From: Paradevosia sp036499825
GTDB taxonomy: Bacteria; Pseudomonadota; Alphaproteobacteria; Rhizobiales; Devosiaceae
Length of the DNA: 64,000 nucleotides
NCBI GenBank assembly: GCA_036499825.1
Contig: DASYCZ010000055.1
Coordinates: forward strand, 5,471-69,470
Direction of reading: 5' to 3'
Positions 36,500 through 42,918 of this stretch are shown piece after piece. Positions within the stretch are counted from its first letter, which is position 1. Each line of letters begins with the position of its first letter. Made by a program: the position numbers and the translations under genes. The notes under the pieces were generated by a model that saw only the letters and a program-made list of their open reading frames with translations, searched no databases and was not told the DNA's origin.

Positions 36500-37255
36500 T
36501 CAGATCAGGGGCCGCTTGACTTCCGGCAATCCTTGCCAGGACGCTATATCCATGAGCGCTTGCGGATCGCGCACTTCGCAGGTCCGATCGCGCCATTCGA
36601 TCAAGCCCTTTTCCGACAGTTTCCGCAAGGTCTTGTTCGTATGCACGATCGATAGACCCAGCGTGTCGGCAACGTGTTGCTGGGTGATGGGGATCAGAAG
36701 ATTGCGCTCTTCCGTCAATCCGACCGAGCGGGCGCGTTGATAGATGAACGCAATGAGGTAAGCCGCGCGCTCCAGCGCCGTACGCCGGCCCAGGCTCAGC
36801 AGATTTTCGTCGAGCATGCGCTCTTCGCGTGAAGCGAGCCAGGTGATGTCGAAGGCAAGGCCTGGGTGGTTCTTGAACAGGGTCGGCAGCTTGTCGCGCT
36901 GGAACACGCACATGACCACCGGCGACAGCGCCTCGATGGAATGTTCCATTTCCCCCAGCACCGAACCCTGCAGTCCCACCATGTCGCCCGGCAGCACATA
37001 GTTGAGAATCTGCCGCCGGCCATCCCCCAGGGTCTTGTAGCGAAACGCCCAGCCGGAAAGCAGCGTGAACAGATGCGCGCTGTGGCTGCCCTCGGACAAT
37101 ATCGTGGTACCCGGTTCGGCCACCAGTTCGGCCGTCTTGAAGCCCGACACGAAGCGCAGTTCCTCGGCCTGGAACGGCCGAAAATGCGGCATGGCGCGCA
37201 ATGGACATCTTTCGCAAGGCACGCGGCGATTGGTTGGAGGCATGCCCGAACTCAT
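36500..37255 (-). CDS. Crp/Fnr-family transcriptional regulator
   Basis: The 251-residue protein has an N-terminal cyclic-nucleotide-binding-like barrel (about 30-145) and a C-terminal winged helix with ITQQHVADTLGLSIVHTNK as helix-turn-helix. CERC at residues 14-17 near the N terminus is the only Cys cluster. It is too few for a classical Fnr iron-sulfur centre, so oxygen sensing is not supported. It lies divergent to the degenerate receiver gene, within the stress island. Targets are unknown. Confidence 0.9.
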   Translation of the reverse strand: MSSGMPPTNRRVPCERCPLRAMPHFRPFQAEELRFVSGFKTAELVAEPGTTILSEGSHSAHLFTLLSGWAFRYKTLGDGRRQILNYVLPGDMVGLQGSVLGEMEHSIEALSPVVMCVFQRDKLPTLFKNHPGLAFDITWLASREERMLDENLLSLGRRTALERAAYLIAFIYQRARSVGLTEERNLLIPITQQHVADTLGLSIVHTNKTLRKLSEKGLIEWRDRTCEVRDPQALMDIASWQGLPEVKRPLI

Positions 37256-37403
37256 GGATGAAGCCTCCGAACGCTATCATTTGCGTATCGGTCTGCAACG
37301 CGACCTTTTGCGAATAGTTGCCCAACTCGCATGTCAAACTTAAATGACACTGTCGCCGCCAGCGCCCACACCGTGCCACCTAAATGGTGCGGATTTTGAT
37401 CAT

Positions 37404-37766
37404 ATGCTGAGCGGAAAACGTCTTCTGATCGTGGAAGAAGAATTTCTCATCGCCCTCGATATCCAGCGGATGCTGGACGGGGCTGGGACCACGGCAATGA
37501 TTTTTGTGCGCTCGGTCGACGAAGCCGAAGCGCATGTCGATAGGCTTGAAAATATGGATATCGCGATCATCGGGCTCCCGATGGAGACGAGTTCTGCGAT
37601 CACCCTGGCCCAGGCCCTGCACGAGCGGGGCATTGCGGTGGTGGTCAGTTCATCCGACCACCGTCATCGTCACGGGATACCCGCGCTGCCCTTCGCGGCC
37701 ATCATCATCAAGCCCTTCGCCGACGAAGATCTGACCAGGGCCTGCCTGAAGGCCCTGGGGGGCTGA
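37404..37766 (+). CDS. Degenerate stand-alone receiver domain lacking the phospho-acceptor Asp
   Basis: From ATG at 37404 the product is 120 residues with a clear receiver fold: KRLLIVEEEFLIALDI, alternating hydrophobic strands, the conserved Ser in VVVSSSD and the Lys in IIIKPF. The phospho-acceptor position reads IAIIGLPM with Gly57 instead of Asp, and the acidic pocket is EEE instead of the usual ED. It therefore should not be phosphorylated in the normal way. An upstream ATG at 37344 adds 20 residues. It lies between the Crp/Fnr gene and ecfG and may act as a protein-binding decoy. Confidence 0.82.
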   Translation: MLSGKRLLIVEEEFLIALDIQRMLDGAGTTAMIFVRSVDEAEAHVDRLENMDIAIIGLPMETSSAITLAQALHERGIAVVVSSSDHRHRHGIPALPFAAIIIKPFADEDLTRACLKALGG

Positions 37767-37771
37767 CGGGT

Positions 37772-38320
37772 CTAGAAATTGTGCGTGGTGACCTGCGCCG
37801 ACACCGCATCCGGGCCGTAATCGGCTTCGCCTGATACCTGAAGCAGGTCCTGCAGGCGTGTCCGGGCCCGGCTGACGCGGCTTTTCATCGTACCGATGGC
37901 GCAATCGCAGATTTCAGCCGCCTCTTCATAGGAAAAGCCTGAGGCGCCGATGAGAATGACCGCTTCGCGCTGATCCGCCGGCAGGGCATCGAGAGCCTTC
38001 TTGAAGTCTTCCATATCCATGGCGCCATATTGCGCCGGATGCACGGAAAGCCGCTCGGTAAAGGCGCCGTCGCTATCCTGGATTTCACGGCCGCGCTTGC
38101 GCATCTGGCTGTAAAATTCATTGCGCAGGATGGTGAACAGCCAGGCCTTTATGTTGGTGCCGAGCTCGAAGCTGTCCTGCTTGGCCCAGGCCTTCATAAC
38201 GGTGTCCTGAACCAGATCGTCAGCCTTGTCGTGTTTCCCTGTGAGGGAAACCGCGAAGGCTCGAAGGCTGGGTAGAGTAGCAAGCAATTCACGTTTGAAC
38301 GACAGCACGGGTGCAGTCAT
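37772..38320 (-). CDS. ecfG: General stress response sigma factor EcfG
   Basis: The 182-residue ECF sigma factor has a sigma2 domain (about 15-80, with KADDLVQDTVMKAWAK) and a sigma4 domain (about 105-160, with FSYEEAAEICDCAIGTMKSR as helix-turn-helix). The extracytoplasmic-function group paired with NepR directs RNA polymerase to GGAAC-N16/17-CGTT promoters. It starts three bases after the nepR stop on the same strand. When PhyR is phosphorylated it captures NepR and frees EcfG. Its stop is five bases from the degenerate receiver's stop. Confidence 0.95.
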   Translation of the reverse strand: MTAPVLSFKRELLATLPSLRAFAVSLTGKHDKADDLVQDTVMKAWAKQDSFELGTNIKAWLFTILRNEFYSQMRKRGREIQDSDGAFTERLSVHPAQYGAMDMEDFKKALDALPADQREAVILIGASGFSYEEAAEICDCAIGTMKSRVSRARTRLQDLLQVSGEADYGPDAVSAQVTTHNF

Positions 38321-38323
38321 GCT

Positions 38324-38542
38324 TTATTCCCCTTGCGAAGCTTCGTTGCCTTGCTGGCGCTCGACTTCATCCAGCTTCTCGAGCAGGTCGAGCAGCTTGT
38401 CCGGGATACCTTCATCTTGAACCGCACCATAAAGTGCGCGCAAACGGGCACCGATATCGGAATTGGGCCCTAGCCCTTCGTCCGATTGCCCGAACTGCAC
38501 TTTCCCGGGTTTCCGGGTCGTGCTCTTTTCTTTCATCATCAT
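38324..38542 (-). CDS. nepR: NepR anti-sigma factor
   Basis: The protein (about 72 residues) carries the conserved NepR helix region IGARLRALYGAVQDEGIPD and LLDLLEKLDEVER, which binds EcfG and, alternatively, PhyR. Three consecutive ATG codons (38542, 38539, 38536) follow AAGG; the second or third has the better spacing, and a TTG at 38557 is a further option. It is followed three bases later by ecfG. A GGAAC-N16-CATT promoter lies just upstream, so the sigma factor probably drives its own operon. Confidence 0.93.
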   Translation of the reverse strand: MMMKEKSTTRKPGKVQFGQSDEGLGPNSDIGARLRALYGAVQDEGIPDKLLDLLEKLDEVERQQGNEASQGE

Positions 38543-38582
38543 TGCCTTGACCGTCAAAACAGCGTCTCAATCCGGCTTACAG

Positions 38583-38607
38583 AATGCGCCGCTGTCAAGA
38601 AAGTTCC
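38583..38607 (-). promoter_or_regulatory. EcfG promoter for nepR-ecfG
   Basis: On the minus strand GGAAC (38607-38603), 16-base spacer, CATT (38586-38583): one mismatch in the -10. It is back to back with the phyR promoter, with only nine bases between their -35 elements. Confidence 0.7.
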
Positions 38608-38616
38608 CCAGTTTGC

Positions 38617-38641
38617 GGAACTTTCCGTGAAACGGCTCGTT
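38617..38641 (+). promoter_or_regulatory. EcfG promoter for phyR
   Basis: GGAAC at 38617-38621, 16-base spacer, CGTT at 38638-38641: exact consensus, 43 bases ahead of the phyR start codon. Confidence 0.85.
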
Positions 38642-38684
38642 AGCGATATTCGTGAACACGACAAGCGTCTCTGGGAGTTACGTC

Positions 38685-39479
38685 ATGACACTGTCCGCGC
38701 GGATCGCTCCGCATCTTCCCTACCTGCGCCGGTTTTCGCGTGCGACAACCGGTTCGCAGACCTCGGGTGATGCCTACGTTGCCGCCACGCTCGAAGCCCT
38801 GATCGGCGACACGTCGATCTTCCCCGAGGCCTCGAGCGACCGCATCGCCTTGTACAAACTGTTTTCCGCACTGTTTTCGTCTTCTTCCATAGCCGTGCCG
38901 CAGCCGTCGTCATCCTTTGCGTGGGAGCAGCGTGCCGCCATGAATCTTTCCCGCCTCGCCCCGGTCCCGCGCCAGGCCTTCCTGCTGGTTGCCGTCGAAG
39001 GCTTCAGCAACGAACAGGCAGCGGAAGTGCTTGGTGTCGCCGATGACGAATTCACCTCGCTGCTCGACGAGGCGTCCGTCGAAATCTCGCGCCAGGTCGC
39101 TACCGACATCATGATCATCGAGGATGAACCGCTCATCGCCATGGATATCGAGCAGCTCGTCGAGAGCCTCGGCCATAAGGTGGTGAGCGTCGCCCGCACG
39201 CACAAGGAAGCGGTTGCCCAGTTCGCCAAGACGCAACCCAAGATGATCCTGGCCGATATCCAGCTGGCCGATGGGAGCTCGGGCATCGACGCCGTCAACG
39301 ACATCCTCAACGCGCATTCGGTGCCGGTGATCTTCATTACCGCCTTCCCCGAGCGCCTGCTGACGGGCGAACGCCCCGAACCGACCTTCCTCGTCACCAA
39401 GCCGTTCAATCCCGACATGGTGAAGGCCCTGATCAGCCAGGCCTTGTTCTTCGACGAAGGCTCACGCGCCGCCGCCTGA
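38685..39479 (+). CDS. phyR: Anti-anti-sigma response regulator PhyR
   Basis: The 264-residue protein has an N-terminal sigma-like domain (about 5-130, resembling sigma2-sigma4 of EcfG) and a C-terminal receiver (about 140-255) starting MIIEDEPLIAMD. The phospho-acceptor Asp is in ILADIQLAD, with Thr in FITAFP and Lys in VTKPF. Phosphorylation lets the sigma-like domain bind NepR and release EcfG. The ATG at 38685 has GGGAG eight bases before it. The frame is open 11 codons further upstream, but that would overlap the promoter's start region. A terminator follows. Confidence 0.96.
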   Translation: MTLSARIAPHLPYLRRFSRATTGSQTSGDAYVAATLEALIGDTSIFPEASSDRIALYKLFSALFSSSSIAVPQPSSSFAWEQRAAMNLSRLAPVPRQAFLLVAVEGFSNEQAAEVLGVADDEFTSLLDEASVEISRQVATDIMIIEDEPLIAMDIEQLVESLGHKVVSVARTHKEAVAQFAKTQPKMILADIQLADGSSGIDAVNDILNAHSVPVIFITAFPERLLTGERPEPTFLVTKPFNPDMVKALISQALFFDEGSRAAA

Positions 39480-39501
39480 ATTTACCCACCGATCAAAATA
39501 A

Positions 39502-39530
39502 AGGCCGGGCCTCGTGCCCGGCTTTTCTTT
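39502..39530 (+). terminator. Intrinsic terminator of phyR
   Basis: GCCGGGC (39504-39510) pairs with GCCCGGC (39516-39522) around a five-base loop, followed by TTTTCTTT. It lies 24 bases past the phyR stop. Confidence 0.85.
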
Positions 39531-39533
39531 TCC

Positions 39534-39558
39534 GGAACTCCGTCCCCGCTCACTCGTT
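39534..39558 (+). promoter_or_regulatory. EcfG promoter for the DUF1328 gene
   Basis: GGAAC at 39534-39538, 16-base spacer, CGTT at 39555-39558: exact consensus. The -10 ends only ten bases before the ATG at 39569, which argues for the later TTG start. Confidence 0.82.
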
Positions 39559-39586
39559 ATGATGTTGGATGAGTTCGGAGTTGCAC

Positions 39587-39751
39587 TTGCTGTACTACGC
39601 TCTGGTATTTCTGGCAGTTGCCGTGATTGCGGGTTTGCTTGGATTTACCGGCATTGCTGGCGCGTCTGCCGGTATCGCACAGATAGTGTTCTTCGCGTTT
39701 CTGGCTTTTTTGATCATTTCGCTGGTTGTTGGACTGATACGGCGTGTGTGA
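39587..39751 (+). CDS. DUF1328 (YtjA-like) small membrane protein
   Basis: From TTG at 39587 the 54-residue product begins MLYYALVFLAVAVIAGLLGF, the usual N terminus of the DUF1328 family, with two membrane helices and GIAGASAGIAQ between them. GGAG lies six bases before the TTG. An ATG at 39569 is in frame but falls almost on the expected transcription start of the EcfG promoter and has no ribosome site. Function unknown; stress induction is expected from the promoter. A strong terminator follows. Confidence 0.88.
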   Translation: MLYYALVFLAVAVIAGLLGFTGIAGASAGIAQIVFFAFLAFLIISLVVGLIRRV

Positions 39752-39801
39752 TCCGGGAATAAGCGGTGTCTGCCTGCCCCACACAGGCGGCCATTCGCTT
39801 G

Positions 39802-39836
39802 GCGGCTTCACCAATGGTGAAGCCGCTTTTGTTTTC
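39802..39836 (+). terminator. Intrinsic terminator after the DUF1328 gene
   Basis: GCGGCTTCACC (39802-39812) and GGTGAAGCCGC (39816-39826) make a perfect 11-base stem with a three-base loop, followed by TTTTGTTTT. Confidence 0.9.
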
Positions 39837-39852
39837 GTGAGGTTGCAAGGCA

Positions 39853-40838
39853 ATGTCCGATGAAGCCGATCGCAGCAACGAGACCCGCCTGCGATCCTTG
39901 TCGTGGGGGCTGCGGGATCGCAATCTTTCAATCCTGCATCAGACCCCAGAGTATCTGTATGACCTCGTGGAAAACCTTCCCGTCGTCTGGCCATCCCAGG
40001 ATTTGATCGGGCGCACCGACGAGGAGGTCCTGTCGGCCGAACTCGCCGCGACGCTTGGTAACGTTCGGCGCCTCGCGACCGAAAGCGCGGGACCGGTGGC
40101 CGCCGAGGTCGAAATCTGTGCCGAGCAAGGCACGAAGCACCTGTTCGAGGTCCGGATCAGCCGTGACTACGACACCCGCAATGCTGCGGTCGGCTTCGTC
40201 ATGGTTCTGGCCGACATCACCGCGATCCGCGAGCGCGAACAGGCTCTGAACAGCCTCATGCGAGAAGTCAGCCATCGCTCGAAGAACCTGCTGGCCATCG
40301 TGCAGGCGGTGGCGATGCAGACCGCCAACCACAGCGACACCCGGCAGATTTCCTTGGCAAGTTCCGTGGCCGGCTTCACGCCTTGGCGGGCGCACAGGAT
40401 CTGGTCACCGAATCCGACTGGCGCGGCACGACCTTCCGCGAGCTCGCCGCTTCCCAGCTTGCCCGGCTGGGCCAGACCACGCTCGATGGCATCGAGGTTT
40501 TGGGCGACAACCCTGTGCTCGGCCCCAATGCGGCGCTGCATATCGGTCTCGCCATCCATGAACTGGCCACCAACGCGCTCCTTCACGGAGCGCTGGCAGA
40601 TGGCCGTCACGGCCTCATCCGCCTGGCCCTGGACTTTCCGCCCATCGCCAATCGCCCGCTGGTGCTCGAATGGCGTGAGCACAGCGGCACGTCGAGCCTT
40701 GCCGAGGCGCCGCGATTCGGAACGCTGGTGCTGGAGCGGATCGTACCGCTCTCCATGCGAGGTACCATGACCTACGGGGTCTTGCCCGATCTCGTCACCT
40801 ATCGCCTGGAGGTTCCGCGCGATCAGGTCGCCAACTGA
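39853..40838 (+). pseudogene. HWE-family PAS histidine kinase broken by a one-base frameshift
   Basis: The first frame (from 39853) gives a PAS-like sensor (about 25-125) and the HWE H-box with His141 in LMREVSHRSKNLLAIV, reading true through SDTRQ near 40346. The HWE sequence then continues in another frame from GAT at 40347 (DFLGKFRGRLHALAGAQDL), through the N-box GLAIHELATNALLHG, to the stop at 40838. One missing G in CGGCAG-GAT would explain it. The first frame otherwise runs on as non-homologous sequence to 40770. It is a recent pseudogene or a sequencing error. Its place behind phyR suggests a PhyR kinase. Confidence 0.85.
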
Positions 40839-41194
40839 TCCGGATTGGCGATCCGCAACAGCACGTCGGCGTGGCAGGGGCCATCGAGCGAGCACCAGCA
40901 GGCAAGGTTCTTGCCGGCAAGTTCAGCCACAATGGTTGCATGACTAGGTGCATCGCCTGGAGAAAGCGCCTCGTCGAGCCCGCCTTCCAGCCACTCGCCA
41001 TACATCGCTACCGCCCTGGCGCGGGCAGCGACCACATCAAGGCCCTCGCGCGCCGCAACATCGGCGATGGCAAACGGATTCCCCCAGCGACCCGGTCGAC
41101 TCACCACCTGTGCGGACAGGCGGTTCAGGCCCTGCGAGGCCGCCTGCAGATCGAAGCCCCGTTTACGACTGAGCTGCAGGCGAGCCGGTTTCAT
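40823..41194 (-). CDS. DUF4326 domain protein
   Basis: The 123-residue protein has the DUF4326 pattern: RLQLSRKRGFDLQ at the N terminus, VSRPGRWGNPF in the centre, and LAGKNLACWCSLDGPCHAD with three Cys near the C terminus. No function is established for the family. Its ATG overlaps the TRIC gene's stop as ATGA, and its stop overlaps the end of the broken kinase gene by 16 bases from the opposite strand. A much longer open frame upstream lies over the TRIC gene and is rejected. Confidence 0.85.
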   Translation of the reverse strand: MKPARLQLSRKRGFDLQAASQGLNRLSAQVVSRPGRWGNPFAIADVAAREGLDVVAARARAVAMYGEWLEGGLDEALSPGDAPSHATIVAELAGKNLACWCSLDGPCHADVLLRIANPDQLAT

Positions 41195-41841
41195 CGCAGC
41201 TCTTCGTCGTAGACGAATTTCGGCATCGCCAGCTTGAACATGATCGCCACCACCCGCAGCGAGAAACCGACGGCGATCGAAACCAGGATGACGACGTCGT
41301 GCTGGAAACCGAGCCGATCGCCGATAAAATATAGGGCCCCCGTGACGATGGACACCGTGGCGTAAAGTTCGCTGGAGAACACCAGGGGAATATCGTTGCA
41401 CAACACATCCCGCAGGATGCCGCCCACAATGCCGGTGATCATTCCGGCGACTATCACGATAATTGGATGCTGATCCATGGCGATGGCGACATTGCAACCG
41501 ATGATGGTGAAGACCACCAGGCCCAGCGCATCCAGCAGGAGGAACGTCCAGCGCAGCCTGCCGACCACCCGCGCAAACGCGATGGTCACCAGCGCCGCCG
41601 CGCAGGTCTCCACCAGCAAATAGGGATTGGCCACCCAGCTCAGCGGATAATGCCCCAGCAACAGATCGCGCGCCGAGCCGCCGCCAAGAGCGGTGACGCA
41701 GGCGAGAATGCAGACGCCGAACCAATCCATCTTGCGCCGCCCGGCCGCGAGCGCGGCGGTCATCGCTTCGGCGGCGATAGCGACATAAAAGATCACTTCC
41801 AGCAGCAGGCTGGTCCCCTGCCCGGCACCATCGATACCCAT
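41191..41841 (-). CDS. TRIC-type (UPF0126) cation channel protein
   Basis: The 216-residue membrane protein has about seven helices. It carries the two glycine-rich repeats typical of the family, ALGGGSARDLLLG in the first half and GIVGGILRDVLCND in the second, an internal duplication. Bacterial and archaeal relatives form trimeric potassium-type channels. It is the middle gene of a three-gene unit: it overlaps the periplasmic protein's stop by one base (TGATG) and the DUF4326 start by four. Confidence 0.92.
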   Translation of the reverse strand: MGIDGAGQGTSLLLEVIFYVAIAAEAMTAALAAGRRKMDWFGVCILACVTALGGGSARDLLLGHYPLSWVANPYLLVETCAAALVTIAFARVVGRLRWTFLLLDALGLVVFTIIGCNVAIAMDQHPIIVIVAGMITGIVGGILRDVLCNDIPLVFSSELYATVSIVTGALYFIGDRLGFQHDVVILVSIAVGFSLRVVAIMFKLAMPKFVYDEELR

Positions 41842-42296
41842 CAGTTATCAGTCGCCTGGATGGTGACGATCTTCACATCGAACGTCGTGCAGGCCGTGTC
41901 CTTACAAATGCCGTTCAACCACACTTCACCTTTGCCGAACATCACGCCCTGGTCGTTGACGAATAGGGTCTCATAATGCTGCTCCAACACTGCCTTGGTG
42001 ATAGCCGGGGTAAAGATGGCTTTATAATTCCTGAGGAAGTCTGTCGCCGACGCCACCTTGTGCCGCTTGCCACCTATCGTGACCGTGATCGGATAGGAAA
42101 CCAGATCGGCGACGGCCTGCAAGTCAGATGCCGCCAGGTCCATTTGCAGCGCCTTGATGGCAGCCTCATAAGGCGCGTGGTCGCCCAGGATGTTATCGAT
42201 CGCCTGATTGGTCTCGGCTACGGATTGCGCCGACACGGTTTGTGCCAACGCTGCCGCCAACATCAATCCGGCAACGAAGAGGACGGAACGCTGCAT
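41841..42296 (-). CDS. Secreted hypothetical protein, 151 residues
   Basis: The ATG at 42296 begins a signal peptide (MQRSVLFVAGLMLAAALAQT, cleavage likely after VSAQ). The mature part is a small alpha/beta domain with DLVSYPITVTIGGK, DFLRNYKAIF and GEVWLNGICKDTACTTF, where two Cys could form a disulfide. I do not recognise a named family. The form suggests a periplasmic NTF2-like domain, which is inference. An ATG 16 codons upstream would bury the signal and is rejected. It leads the TRIC operon. Confidence 0.8.
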   Translation of the reverse strand: MQRSVLFVAGLMLAAALAQTVSAQSVAETNQAIDNILGDHAPYEAAIKALQMDLAASDLQAVADLVSYPITVTIGGKRHKVASATDFLRNYKAIFTPAITKAVLEQHYETLFVNDQGVMFGKGEVWLNGICKDTACTTFDVKIVTIQATDN

Positions 42297-42357
42297 CTTT
42301 GGCCACCTCGATTTGACCCGATGCTGCCTCCGGCGCGACGCCATGGCAAGGGTGCGA

Positions 42358-42915
42358 TCAGGCCGCGACCGTCAAAATGTGAACAGCAGCAGCGCCATAG
42401 ATACGCCGGTCCTCAAGCGTAAAGCCCTCCGGCACAGCCAACTCGATTTCCGCGCTTTCTTCCACCACCAGCACCGCATCCGGAGCCAGCCAGCCGCCAT
42501 CGCGCAAGGACGCAAGCGCCTGTTCCGCCAGCCCTTTGCCATAAGGCGGATCGAGAAACACCAGTTGCATCGGCCCCATGGTGCCCGCCGCACCAAGGTC
42601 GGTCGCGTCGCGGCGCAGCAGCTTGGTGACGCCACCCGCGCCAAACGCTTCGATGTGATCGCGGATCAATCCGCGCGCTTCCGCGCCCGTATCGACGAAA
42701 ATCACATGCGCTGCCCCACGCGACAGGGCCTCCAATCCCAGCGCGCCCGTGCCGGCGAAAAGATCAAGCACGCGCTTGCCGTCGAGCTGCGGTCCCAGCC
42801 GGCTCGCCAGGATGTTGAAGACCGATTCTCGCGCCCGATCCGAGGTCGGACGGATGCTGTCGTCAGACGGGGAGAGCAACTGCTTGCCGCGAAACTTGCC
42901 GGCGATGATCCGCAT
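42358..42915 (-). CDS. rsmD: 16S rRNA (guanine966-N2)-methyltransferase RsmD
   Basis: RsmD methylates G966 of 16S rRNA during 30S assembly. The 185-residue protein has the AdoMet-binding motif DLFAGTGALGLEALSRGA, the catalytic DPPYGKGL and the N-terminal MRIIAGKFRGKQL typical of the family. It starts three bases after the stop of the pseudouridine synthase gene, giving an rRNA-modification pair on one transcript. Confidence 0.95.
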   Translation of the reverse strand: MRIIAGKFRGKQLLSPSDDSIRPTSDRARESVFNILASRLGPQLDGKRVLDLFAGTGALGLEALSRGAAHVIFVDTGAEARGLIRDHIEAFGAGGVTKLLRRDATDLGAAGTMGPMQLVFLDPPYGKGLAEQALASLRDGGWLAPDAVLVVEESAEIELAVPEGFTLEDRRIYGAAAVHILTVAA

Positions 42916-42918
42916 GGC

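Noticed and set aside
36500..37255. Crp/Fnr protein as an oxygen-sensing Fnr
   Set aside because: Only CERC near the N terminus is present; the four-Cys iron-sulfur ligand set of Fnr is not visible.
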